This document shows positions 20,398 through 27,981 of a stretch of 51,604 nt of DNA, one piece after another. A program made the translations under genes and the position numbers. The notes beneath the pieces are model-generated. The model did not search any database, had not been told where the DNA came from, and saw only the letters and a list, made by a program, of their open reading frames with translations. The DNA is taken from NCBI RefSeq assembly GCF_003336425.1, contig NZ_QEIO01000021.1, positions 1-51,604 on the forward strand, read 5' to 3'. Source of the stretch: Marinitenerispora sediminis (GTDB taxonomy: Bacteria; Actinomycetota; Actinomycetes; Streptosporangiales; Streptosporangiaceae). Position 1 is the stretch's first letter. Every line of letters begins with the position of its first letter.

Positions 20398-20845
20398 GGC
20401 CCCGCGTCGCTGGGGCATGTTGGGAAGTTCAGCGCCATTCCCCGATGGCCGCGGTCCAGACGGTGGCCTCGAAGCGTGCGGCGTGCTTGCCGGAGCGGGC
20501 GGCCATCTCCCGGTTGCGTTCGAGCCGGTTGGCCCCGCGCTCCCTCGCATGCCGGTCGCCGTCGTCAGCCGAGCCCGAGACGCGGGCACCGCCCCGCCAG
20601 TCGGTGCGTGCACAGCCGGCCACCTGGTCGGCTGACTCGGGAACCAGTCACTCGGGTCCCGCGTCGGCGCGGCCGGACCCTGATCGCCGCCGCACGGCCA
20701 GGACACCGCGATGACTGTCCCGGAGCGCGGGGATCTCCGTGCCGCCCGGCGGTGATGATCGCAGCGAACCGACCGTCCCGGCCTCGCCATGGAGACCGCC
20801 CGGCACGGCGAGCCGAAGCCACGTCGGCGCACTCACGCCGTCCAA

Positions 20846-20874
20846 GGCGGATCGTCTCCCTGCGAGGGGAGCAG
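20846..20874 (-). repeat. Degenerate terminal CRISPR repeat
   Basis: Ends in the conserved GGGGAGCAG. It keeps a hairpin with different bases (CTCCC-TGCGA-GGGGAG), suggesting compensatory change. Only 26 bases separate it from the next repeat instead of 32, so the last spacer is shortened or this copy is a chance match. Confidence 0.4.
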
Positions 20875-20900
20875 CGACCCGCCATGGCGGTCCTGGTGGC

Positions 20901-20990
20901 GGGATCATCCCCGCGTGCGCGGGGAGCAGAGAGACAGCGTCGCCGTACCGAGAGTGGTGGTGGGGCCATCCCCGCGTGCGCGGGGAGCAG
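20901..20990 (-). CRISPR. Minimal type I-E CRISPR array, two repeats and one spacer
   Basis: Two 29-base repeats at 20901-20929 and 20962-20990 differ only at bases 4-5 and share CATCCCCGCG-TGCGCGGGGAGCAG. The 32-base spacer between them gives the exact 61-base period of type I-E arrays. CCCCGCG/CGCGGGG forms the seven-base stem. By comparison with known type I-E repeats the crRNA strand is the minus strand (repeat starting CTGCTCCCCGCG), so the leader side is above 20990 and the degenerate copies at lower coordinates are the old end. No cas gene is present in the window, so the array is orphan here or is served in trans. Confidence 0.85.
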
Positions 20991-21319
20991 TCTCGTTGAC
21001 CTGGGACGATATCAAGCCGCAGCGCGTGTTCCAGCCCTGCGTGGGGCTCACGTCTCCTTGCCGGTCCGCGGCGTCGGCACGCGGGACCGGTCCGTTTCCC
21101 GTCGCCTCCGCCTGAAGCGGGCCCGGAGCCCCGCGGAGGCCGGGCACGTCGTTCTCCGGTGGATGCCGGAGAGCCGAGCTCGCGCCGGAGCCCGTCCCGC
21201 CGGTCGCATGACATGAATCCTCCTTGAGGGGGATGGCCGGCAGGCGCGCGTGGTCCGAAGCTGGGACGGGGCCGGTACAGGTCCTTCCCTCGATGAGCCC
21301 CCGGCCGGAGGTCGCAGCC

Positions 21320-22561
21320 GTGAGTCCCCCTCGAAGCGTGCCGCGCGGCCCCGCGCGCCCGGACGAACGTGCGCTCGCGCCCGACCTGGCGCGCGGGGCC
21401 ATGCTGCTGCTGATCGTGCTGGCGAACACCCCCTGGTACCTGGGGTCCTACGACCTGCCCGCCACCGCGCACCCCGTGGACGGCGCGGCCCTGGACCGCG
21501 TCGTGCGGTTCGTGATGATCGTCGCGGTGGACGCGCGGTCCTACCCCATGTTCGCGCTGCTGTTCGGCTACGGCATGGTGCGGCTGTACGACCGCCAGCG
21601 GGCGGCCGGCGGCGGCGAGCGGGCGGCCGCCGCGCTGGTGCGGCGGCGCAACCTGTGGCTGCTCGCCTTCGGCTTCGCGCACGCCGCGCTGCTGTTCGCC
21701 GGCGACATCCTCGGCGCCTACGGCCTGGCCGGGCTGGTGCTCGGCGGGCTGCTGCTGCGCCAGACGGAGCCGGCGGTACGGCTCTGGGCGGGGCTCCTGG
21801 GCACACTCGTGGCGGCGCTGTTCGCGTTCTCCGCCGCCGCGGCCGTCATGGCCCTCGCCGACCCCGCGTCCGCCGCCGGGGACGCGGGGCCCACGGCCGT
21901 CCAGGCGCTGCTGCAGGTCACGTTCACCGACCCGGACGCGGCGACCGCGATGGCGCGCCGGGCCGTGCTGTGGCCGCTCGCCGCGGTGGCGCAGGCGCTC
22001 TCGCTGATCATCCCGGCGGCCGTCGCGGTCGGGATGTGGGCGGCGCGGCACCGGGTCCTGGAGCGGCCGGCCCGGTACCGGCGGCTGCTGGTGCGGGTGG
22101 CCGTGGCGGGCGTGGGCGTCGGATGGCTCACCGGGCTGCCGCAGGCGCTCGCGCACGTGGGGCTGCTGGAGGTCGCCGATCCGGCGTACGCGGCGCTCGC
22201 CGGTCTCGCCACACTGGGCGGACCGGCCGGCGGGGTCGGGTACGTCGCGGTGTTCGCCCTGTTCGCCGCCCGCTACAACGCCCGCGCCCCGAGGCGGATG
22301 GGGCGGGCGGCCGTCACCGTGCTCACCGCGGTCGGTTCCCGGTCGCTGTCCTGCTACCTGGCCCAGTCGCTGCTCTGCGCCCCGCTCCTGGCAGCGTGGG
22401 GGCTCGGCCTCGGCGCGCACCTCGGCAGCGCGGGCATGGCCGGTGTCGCGGCGGCGGTGTGGCTGCTGACCGCCGCGGCCGCACTCGCCCTGCACCAGGC
22501 GCGGCGGCGCGGGCCCGCCGAGGCTCTGCTGCGGCGGCTGGTGTACGGGCGGGCGGTGTGA
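21320..22561 (+). CDS. DUF418-type multi-pass membrane protein (YeiB-like)
   Basis: 413 residues with about nine or ten hydrophobic helices. The N-terminal segment PDLARGAMLLLIVLANTPWYL resembles the opening of YeiB-family proteins. The C-terminal DUF418 region includes YNARAPRRMGRAAVTVL, then GSRSLSCYLAQSLLCAPLL, the typical ending. The biochemical role of the family is unknown; relation to acyltransferase-3-type membrane proteins has been proposed. I prefer the GTG at 21320, preceded by GGAGG (21307-21311) with an eight-base gap, over the in-frame ATG at 21293. It is tail-to-tail with the NmrA-like gene, with a ten-base gap, and lies next to the CRISPR relics. Confidence 0.85.
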   Translation: MSPPRSVPRGPARPDERALAPDLARGAMLLLIVLANTPWYLGSYDLPATAHPVDGAALDRVVRFVMIVAVDARSYPMFALLFGYGMVRLYDRQRAAGGGERAAAALVRRRNLWLLAFGFAHAALLFAGDILGAYGLAGLVLGGLLLRQTEPAVRLWAGLLGTLVAALFAFSAAAAVMALADPASAAGDAGPTAVQALLQVTFTDPDAATAMARRAVLWPLAAVAQALSLIIPAAVAVGMWAARHRVLERPARYRRLLVRVAVAGVGVGWLTGLPQALAHVGLLEVADPAYAALAGLATLGGPAGGVGYVAVFALFAARYNARAPRRMGRAAVTVLTAVGSRSLSCYLAQSLLCAPLLAAWGLGLGAHLGSAGMAGVAAAVWLLTAAAALALHQARRRGPAEALLRRLVYGRAV

Positions 22562-22571
22562 CGGCGTTACG

Positions 22572-23456
22572 TCAGGCGTGGATGTGCGCGCAGGCGCTCG
22601 GGTTCCGGCGGATGAACCCCTCGATGGACTGCGGTGGGTGCCCGGTGAGGTCGGAGACGGCGGGGCTCACCACGTCCAGCTCGCCGCGGGCGATGGCGGC
22701 GTAGGAGCTGGCCCAGCCCTCGACCGCCCATTCGGGCGCGCCGACCCGGCGCCGGGACTCCAGCGCCTCCTCCCACGTCTCGGGCAGGTAGCGGAGCGGC
22801 TTGCCGGTCAGCGCGGAGAGCCGGTCGACGGTCTGCCCGAGGGTGACCGCCTCCGGGCCGGTGATGTCGTAGGTCCGGCCGTCGTGCTCCCGGCCGCCGA
22901 GCAGCACCGTGGTGGCGACGTCGGCGATGTCGTCGCGCGACACCCAGGCGACCCGGCCCTGGCCGGCCGGCCCCCGGATCAGGCCGGACTCGTCGGCCCA
23001 GCGCGGCACCAGGTCGAGGTAGAGGCTCGGCCGCAGGAAGGTGTGCGCGACGTCCGTGGAGCGGATGTGCGCCTCGGTGAAGAAGTGGTCCCGGGCGAAG
23101 GTGAAGGTCGCCGCAGGGCCGGCCGCCAGGAAGGACAGATACACGATGCGGGTCACCCCGGCGGCGATCGCGGCGTCCACGGCGCCGATGTGGTGCTGCA
23201 CCCGCTCGGGGTCCTCCCCCGCCGAGACGAGGAACAGCGTGTCGGCGCCCCGCACGGCGCGTTCGAACGCGGCGGGGTCCTCGTACACCGCCATGGCGGC
23301 GCTGGCGCCGGCCAGTTCGGGCGCCCGGTTGAGGTCGCGCACCACGAGTCGCTGGCTGGCACCCCGCCGGGCCAGCCGCCTGGCCACCCGGCCGCCCACG
23401 GCCCCGGTGGCGCCGGTGACTCCGATGATGTGTGCTGCGTCCTGCTCGTCGCCCAT
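22572..23456 (-). CDS. NmrA-like NAD(P)-binding protein (atypical SDR)
   Basis: 294 residues with a Rossmann fold. The dinucleotide-binding motif VTGATGAVGGRVARRLARRG is near residue 13-32. The typical middle part ADTLFLVSAGEDPERVQHHIGAVDAAIAAGVTRIVYLSFLAA matches the NmrA/QOR2-like group, which includes quinone oxidoreductases and redox-sensing regulators. The SDR catalytic Tyr-x3-Lys is not in the classical place, as usual for this group. The substrate cannot be assigned. ATG at 23456 with AGGGAG just upstream. It appears monocistronic, with a 386-base upstream region. Confidence 0.86.
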   Translation of the reverse strand: MGDEQDAAHIIGVTGATGAVGGRVARRLARRGASQRLVVRDLNRAPELAGASAAMAVYEDPAAFERAVRGADTLFLVSAGEDPERVQHHIGAVDAAIAAGVTRIVYLSFLAAGPAATFTFARDHFFTEAHIRSTDVAHTFLRPSLYLDLVPRWADESGLIRGPAGQGRVAWVSRDDIADVATTVLLGGREHDGRTYDITGPEAVTLGQTVDRLSALTGKPLRYLPETWEEALESRRRVGAPEWAVEGWASSYAAIARGELDVVSPAVSDLTGHPPQSIEGFIRRNPSACAHIHA

Positions 23457-23842
23457 GACTCCCTATCTTGGGCGACCGGTGGCGCGGAGACCGCGATCGG
23501 CACGCGGAAGGAACCGGTTGGTCCCGACTTCTCCCGGTGGCGAGCTCGCCCAGGAGCCCACATTTCGGCCCTCGCCGGAATTTCGGACGGGGGGCGTGCG
23601 TGGGCGGCCGCCCTCAGCCGTGGTCGGGGGACCGAATCCCGCCATACTCCGTTCTTTATGACATAGATTCCCAAATCGGGCAATTGGTCGATCGGGGTCC
23701 GGGCTGCCCCGGTCGGCCCGCCGCGCCTCACCGCCGCGGTCGTCCAACCGGAGCACAGCCGGCAGAGGCCCGTGGTCCCCGTGGTGAGCCACGCCCTGAC
23801 GCCCTCCGGCGGAGCTGTCCGGGACCGCTCCGCGGCGGGCCG
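23457..23842 (-). promoter_or_regulatory. Upstream region of the NmrA-like gene
   Basis: 386 bases with no supportable gene. An AT-rich patch at about 23650-23685 reads, on the minus strand, TTGCCC followed after 16-17 bases by TCATAA/CATAAA, a candidate promoter that would give a leader of about 190 bases. Nothing else was recognised. Confidence 0.3.
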
Positions 23843-25477
23843 TCAGAGCCGGACCGCCGCCAGCTCCCCCGCCGCGTGCTGCTGCCGGATCAGCTTCTTG
23901 TCGAACTTCCCGACCGACGTCTTCGGCACCTCCGCAACCAGCGACCACCAGTCCGGCAGCTGCCAGCGAGCGACGTGCTCGGCGAGGAAGTCCCGCAGCT
24001 CCGCGAAGCCCGCCGCCGCCCCCGGTTCCAGGACCACCGCGGCGAGGGGGCGCTCGCCCCACTTCTCGTCCGGGACGGCGACCACGGCGGCCTCCCGCAC
24101 GTCCGGGTGGGCCATCAGGTGCCCCTCCAGCTCGACCGACGAGATCCACTCGCCGCCGGACTTGATCACGTCCTTGGACCGGTCGGTCAGGCGGAGGTAG
24201 CCGTCGGGCGTCAGGGTGCCGACGTCGCCGGTGCGCAGCCACCCGTCGTGGAACCGGTCCGGGTCGGCGCCGCGGTGGTAGGAGCCGGTCACCCACGGCC
24301 CGCGCACCTCCAGTTCACCCACGCCGCGGCCGTCGTGCGGCACCGGATGGCCGTCGGCGCCGACCAGCCGGCCCCGGACGCTCGCGGGCAGCCGGCCCTG
24401 GCTGAGCCGGTAGGACCACCTGCGCTCCCCCTCGGCGCCGGCCGGCGGGTGCGCGACGCTGCCCAGCGGGGAGGTCTCGGTCATCCCCCACGCGTGCAGC
24501 ACCGGGATCCCGTACCGCTCCTCGAAGAGCCGCATCAGCGCCGGCGGGCAGGCCGCGCCGCCGATGACCACCCGCCGCAGGGTGGAGACGTCGCGCGGCG
24601 CGGTCTCCAGTTCGCGCACCAGCCCCTGCCAGACGGTCGGCACGGCCGCGGCGAGGGTGGGCCGCTCCGCCGCGACCATGTCGGCGAGCGGGCCGGGCTG
24701 GAGGAAGCGGTCGGGGAGCACCAGGGAGCAGCCCACCATGAGCGCCGCGTAGGGCAGCCCCCACGACATCGCGTGGAACATCGGCACCACGGCGAGGACC
24801 CGGTCCTCGGGGCGCACCTCCAGGCCGTCGGACATGCAGACCTGCATGGAGTGCAGCCAGATCGAGCGGTGGCTGTAGGCCACGCCCCTGGGGTCGCCGG
24901 TGGTCCCGGAGGTGTAGCACATCGCCGCGGCGTCGCGTTCGTCCGCGACGGGCCAGTCGAACTCCTCCGGTCTGCCGGCGAGGAGCTCGTCGTAGCGGTG
25001 CACCTGGACGCCGTCGGGGACCGCCTGCGGGGCGGGCAGGTCGTCCGGCCCGCCGCCGGCCACGACGACGTGCCGCACCGTCTTCAGGTCGGGCAGCAGC
25101 GGCGTGAGCACCGGCAGCAGCGAGGCGTCGACGATCACGACGTGGTCCTCGGCGTGGTTGGCGATGTAGCGGATCTGGTCCGGGTGCAATCTGATGTTGA
25201 GGGTGTGCAGGACCGCCCCCATGGCGGGTACGGCCAGGTAGCTCTCCAGGTGCTCCTGGTTGTTCCACTGGAAGGTGGCCACCCGCTGGTCGCCGGTGAC
25301 GCCCAGCTCGCGCAGGGCGTGCGCCAGCCGTGCGGCCCGCCGGCCGACCTCGGCGAGGCTGCTGCGGCGCGGTTCACCGCCGGTCCAGGTGACCACGGAG
25401 GCCGCGCCGTGCACGGCGGTGCCGTAGCGGACCAGGTCGGCGACGGACAGCGGGACGTCCTGCATGGTGCTGCGCAT
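23843..25477 (-). CDS. Acyl-CoA synthetase (AMP-forming, fatty-acid type)
   Basis: ANL-superfamily ligase activating a carboxylic acid through acyl-AMP to acyl-CoA, probably medium or long chain. 544 residues. The phosphate loop YTSGTTGDPRGVAYSH begins near residue 187. The adenine motif is HAWGMTETSPLG and the hinge motif is YLRLTDRSKDVIKSGGEWISSVELE. The catalytic lysine is in VPKTSVGKFDKKLIR near the C-terminus. Close relatives are annotated as medium-chain or long-chain fatty acid ligases; the exact chain length is not readable. ATG at 25477 with GAGGG five bases upstream; a second Met at 25465 is possible. A CRP-like palindrome lies 23 bases upstream of the start. Confidence 0.9.
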   Translation of the reverse strand: MRSTMQDVPLSVADLVRYGTAVHGAASVVTWTGGEPRRSSLAEVGRRAARLAHALRELGVTGDQRVATFQWNNQEHLESYLAVPAMGAVLHTLNIRLHPDQIRYIANHAEDHVVIVDASLLPVLTPLLPDLKTVRHVVVAGGGPDDLPAPQAVPDGVQVHRYDELLAGRPEEFDWPVADERDAAAMCYTSGTTGDPRGVAYSHRSIWLHSMQVCMSDGLEVRPEDRVLAVVPMFHAMSWGLPYAALMVGCSLVLPDRFLQPGPLADMVAAERPTLAAAVPTVWQGLVRELETAPRDVSTLRRVVIGGAACPPALMRLFEERYGIPVLHAWGMTETSPLGSVAHPPAGAEGERRWSYRLSQGRLPASVRGRLVGADGHPVPHDGRGVGELEVRGPWVTGSYHRGADPDRFHDGWLRTGDVGTLTPDGYLRLTDRSKDVIKSGGEWISSVELEGHLMAHPDVREAAVVAVPDEKWGERPLAAVVLEPGAAAGFAELRDFLAEHVARWQLPDWWSLVAEVPKTSVGKFDKKLIRQQHAAGELAAVRL

Positions 25478-25500
25478 GTGCCCTCACCCGAATCGGTCGT

Positions 25501-25516
25501 TGTGATCGATGTCACG
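25501..25516 (-). promoter_or_regulatory. CRP-like palindrome upstream of the acyl-CoA synthetase gene
   Basis: Plus strand TGTGATCGATGTCACG, matching TGTGA-N6-TCACA at all fixed positions but the last. A -10-like TACCCT (minus strand, 25517-25522) is adjacent, so the site would cover the transcription start. Confidence 0.45.
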
Positions 25517-25596
25517 AGGGTAGGAGGCGCGGACGGCCCGGTACAGCGGTCCCGGAATGACGGTTGGCTAACGACGCCGCGCGCGGCAGCGCCGCG

Positions 25597-26250
25597 CTAC
25601 CCGGCCGCGGCGAGCCGGCGCCGGAACTCCGCGGCGGCGGCGTGCGGGTCCCCGGCCTCGGTGATGGCGCGGACGACGACCACCCGGCGGGCGCCGGCGG
25701 CGATCACCTGGTCGAGGTTGCGCAGGTCGATCCCGCCGATGGCGAACCACGGCCGCCGGGATCCCAGCGCGGCGGCGTGCTCCACGATCGGCAGTCCGGC
25801 GGCGGGGCGGCCCGGCTTGGTCGGTGTGGCCCACGCGGGGCCGACGCAGAAGTAGTCGACCCCCGGCTGGGCCGCCGACGCGGTGGCGAGGTCCGGCGTG
25901 TTGTTCGACCGGCCGATCAGGGGCTCGTCGCCGATGATCTCGCGGGCGTAGCGCACCGGCAGGTCGTTCTGGCCGAGGTGCAGGACGTCGGCCCGCGCGG
26001 CGCGCGCGATGTCGGCGCGGTCGTTGACGGCCAGCAGCGCGCCGTGCCGCCGGCAGGCCGCGCGCACGACCTCCAGGGCGTCGAGTTCCTCGCGCGCCTC
26101 CAGGGCCTTGTCCCGCAGCTGGACGATGTCCACGCCGCCGGACAGCGCCGCGTCGAGGAACTCGGCGAGGTCGCCCCGCTCCCGGCGGGCGTCGGTGCAC
26201 AGGTAGAGCCGGGCGGCGGCCAGGCGCTCCCGGAGATCCGTGGCGGTCAC
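25597..26250 (-). CDS. thiE: Thiamin-phosphate synthase
   Basis: Joins HMP-diphosphate and thiazole phosphate to thiamin phosphate. 217 residues from the GTG at 26250. Motifs on the TIM barrel are [58 protein letters not shown], and [29 protein letters not shown]. The longer upstream frame is antisense-like GC-rich sequence and was rejected. A TACCCT -10 ends seven bases before the GTG, so the mRNA is probably leaderless. This leaves no room for a TPP riboswitch, unlike the thiO-thiS-thiG operon 3.5 kb away. Confidence 0.95.
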   Translation of the reverse strand: MTATDLRERLAAARLYLCTDARRERGDLAEFLDAALSGGVDIVQLRDKALEAREELDALEVVRAACRRHGALLAVNDRADIARAARADVLHLGQNDLPVRYAREIIGDEPLIGRSNNTPDLATASAAQPGVDYFCVGPAWATPTKPGRPAAGLPIVEHAAALGSRRPWFAIGGIDLRNLDQVIAAGARRVVVVRAITEAGDPHAAAAEFRRRLAAAG

Positions 26251-26257
26251 GTGGGCC

Positions 26258-26263
26258 AGGGTA
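26258..26263 (-). promoter_or_regulatory. -10 element of thiE, probably leaderless
   Basis: TACCCT on the minus strand, seven bases before the GTG. Confidence 0.45.
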
Positions 26264-26629
26264 GCGCCGCGCCGGCCCGGCCGGGCGTCCCGGCCCCGAT
26301 GACCGCACGGCGCCGCACGCCTGGCCCCGCGGTGGGCCAACGCGCCGCGGGCCCTGCCGCGGGTGGCCGCCCCCTGCCCGGCCGGTTCCCTCGGCGGCGT
26401 GGCCCGGTCCCCGGGGCGCTCCCATCGGAGGCGGTGGAAGCGGCGCGGCCCGGCCCACGCCCCCGCGCCGGTCGGACGGCCCGACGCGATCGGGGGCACC
26501 CGCGTCGCGGGCCGGGGCGCCGGGTGCGCACAGCGGCCTCCTCGTGCGCCCTGGAGTCGTCCCATGGCCGCCGGCTCCCCGCTGTCCGGCCCGTCTCCCT
26601 TTCAGGACCGGGATGGTTCGCGCGCCTGG

Positions 26630-26635
26630 CAGAAT
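26630..26635 (+). promoter_or_regulatory. -10 element of the Imm-5-like gene, probably leaderless
   Basis: CAGAAT, seven bases before the GTG at 26643. Confidence 0.4.
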
Positions 26636-26642
26636 CCGAGCC

Positions 26643-27182
26643 GTGACGACCGTATCCGGTGACTTCTCGTTGACGATGGACGAGCTGCGCGTCGTGGCGC
26701 GCTACGCGGCGGAGAGCGCGCAGGGCGTCCTCCCGGTCTTCGAGGCCGCGGCGCCCGGTGACCCCCGGCCTCGCGCGGCCATCGCGGCCGCCTGGGAGTT
26801 CGTCGATGGCGCGCGCAGGACCACGTTGCAGCGCGTCACCGCACTGGATGCCCACCGGGCGGCGAGGGAAGCGGCCACCGAGGCCGCGCGGCTTGCCGCA
26901 CGTGCCGCCGGTGATGCCGCGGCTGCCGCGTACCTGCATCCGATCGCGAAAGCCACCCAGGTCGGCCACATCCTGCGCGCCGCCGCATGTGCGGCCCGCG
27001 TGGCCGAGTTGAACGCGGGCGGCGATCCGGCCGTGGGAAGCAGGATGATCGAGCAGGCCCGGGAACGCGCCACACCGGTCCTCATCAGCGTCCTTCGCCG
27101 CTATCCACTCGCCCCGACTGGCAAGAGCCGCGTCGCCCAACTCATGACGAGCCTGGACGCTTCGCTGCGGGCCTCGTCCTGA
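26643..27182 (+). CDS. Imm-5-like putative immunity protein
   Basis: 179-residue, alanine-rich, all-helical cytosolic protein. The pattern LTMDELRVVARYAAESAQGVLPVFEAAAPGDPRPRAAIAAAWEF near the N-terminus and AAAAAYLHPIAKATQVGHILRAAACAARVAE in the middle match a widespread actinobacterial family labelled putative immunity protein (Imm-5-like), sometimes misannotated as exonuclease SbcC. The immunity role is a bioinformatic suggestion. No toxin, LXG, WXG100 or RHS gene is adjacent here, so this is an orphan or has another job. GTG start at 26643 with a -10-like CAGAAT seven bases upstream. Its codon composition is slightly less GC-extreme than its neighbours. Confidence 0.75.
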   Translation: MTTVSGDFSLTMDELRVVARYAAESAQGVLPVFEAAAPGDPRPRAAIAAAWEFVDGARRTTLQRVTALDAHRAAREAATEAARLAARAAGDAAAAAYLHPIAKATQVGHILRAAACAARVAELNAGGDPAVGSRMIEQARERATPVLISVLRRYPLAPTGKSRVAQLMTSLDASLRASS

Positions 27183-27537
27183 ATGAGCCTGGATGAGGTG
27201 GTCCGCCGCCGTCCCGAGGCCCGTATCCTCCCGGCGCCGCGCTCAGGGGCGGAGTCGCCTCGTTCGGGCGCTGGTGCCGGGCGGTCCGGTTAGCGGCCCG
27301 CACGCTGCCGGCGCGGGACACCGCGGCAAGCGCACCCGTCCGGGTACCCCGGGCGGCGGAGCGCCCCGGACATCGTGGGGCCCCGCTGCCACGCCTGCCA
27401 CCGGGGCGCCGTGATCACCCATCACCACTGAGCGGGTCGCGGCCGCGTTTGCGCCGACCCGCCCGCTGCCAGCTCCGGCCCGCCGTGGAGGGGTGGCCGG
27501 ACGGCCCCGCCCGTGCTGGCGGGAGTGCCCCTCCCGG
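27183..27537. other. Intergenic region after the Imm-5-like gene
   Basis: 355 bases between two convergent genes, without a supportable gene. A hairpin at 27432-27462 (arms GCGGGTCG/CGACCCGC, 15-base loop) near the arsR end may terminate transcription from either side. Confidence 0.4.
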
Positions 27538-27885
27538 TCAGCTCGCGGCGGCGCGGTCCTGCGGGTGCGCCGCCTCCTCCGGCAGCGCCGCGAGGACGGC
27601 GGCGAGCAGTCCGGGGAACCGGGCGTCCAGGTCCGCGCGCCGGAGGCGGATCCACCGGTTGCGTCCGTCCACGCGGGTCATGGTGACGCCGGCCTCGCGC
27701 AGGACCCGGAAGTGGTGGGACAGCGTCGACTTGTGCACCTGGACCCCCCACTCCTCCGCCGCGCAGCTCCGCTCGGAGCCGTCCGCGACCTGGGCGACCA
27801 GGTGCAGCCGCACGGGGTCGGCGAGTGCCGCCAGGACGCGGGAGATGCGCATGTCGTCCCGCGCGGGATGGAAGAGGTGAGTCAT
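27538..27885 (-). CDS. ArsR-family transcriptional repressor
   Basis: 115-residue winged-helix regulator. The N-terminal DDMRISRVLAALADPVRLHLVAQVADGSERSC leads into the recognition helix HKSTLSHHFRVLREAGVTMTRVDGRNRWIRLRRADLDARFPGLL, characteristic of ArsR proteins controlling transporters. The metal-binding CxC motif of metal-sensing members is absent, so the ligand is probably organic. ATG at 27885 with AAGGAT upstream; frames extending further upstream are antisense to the MFS gene. It is divergent from the MFS transporter, with two matching palindromic operators between them, so it most likely represses both genes. Confidence 0.92.
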   Translation of the reverse strand: MTHLFHPARDDMRISRVLAALADPVRLHLVAQVADGSERSCAAEEWGVQVHKSTLSHHFRVLREAGVTMTRVDGRNRWIRLRRADLDARFPGLLAAVLAALPEEAAHPQDRAAAS

Positions 27886-27911
27886 GACACCAGGACATCC
27901 TTCGCCAGATC

Positions 27912-27929
27912 GTTTGACAAACATCAAAC
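27912..27929. promoter_or_regulatory. Operator 1 of the ArsR/MFS pair
   Basis: Perfect inverted repeat GTTTGA-CAAACA-TCAAAC. The same arms recur 38 bases further on. It is closer to the arsR start. Confidence 0.7.
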
Positions 27930-27949
27930 TAAGGTGCGACGCTCCGACT

Positions 27950-27967
27950 GTTTGATAGTAGCCAAAC
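27950..27967. promoter_or_regulatory. Operator 2 of the ArsR/MFS pair
   Basis: GTTTGA-TAGTAG-CCAAAC, one mismatch from perfect symmetry and the same half-sites as operator 1. It lies 15 bases before the MFS start codon and overlaps a -10-like GATAGT. Confidence 0.65.
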
Positions 27968-27981
27968 CACAAGGACGTGCC

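Larger units (their letters stand above)
20209..21319. other. Accessory-like region with CRISPR remnants
   Basis: 1.1 kb without a supportable intact gene. It contains two intact and three degenerate type I-E CRISPR repeats (listed separately). A minus-strand frame ending at 20429 encodes a 64-residue peptide whose C-terminal part, RLERNREMAARSGKHAARFE, then ATVWTAAIGEW, looks protein-like. It may be a gene remnant but I cannot assign it. Frames crossing the repeats give the familiar artefact peptide PRARGDDP. Confidence 0.5.
26251..26642. other. Divergent promoter region thiE / Imm-5-like gene
   Basis: 392 bases holding both leaderless-type -10 elements at its ends (26258-26263 minus strand, 26630-26635 plus strand). 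The middle is extremely GC-rich and shows no gene, repeat or operator that I can support. Confidence 0.4.

Noticed and set aside
20565-20969. Minus-strand frame containing PRARGDDP
   Set aside because: The peptide is the well-known translation artefact of type I-E CRISPR repeats; not a gene.
20648-22495. Minus-strand 615-codon frame opposite the DUF418 gene
   Set aside because: Antisense to a convincing membrane protein and low-complexity (Arg/Gly/His/Gln).
27193-27414. Plus-strand 73-codon frame after the Imm-5-like gene
   Set aside because: Composition and lack of a ribosome binding site indicate chance.
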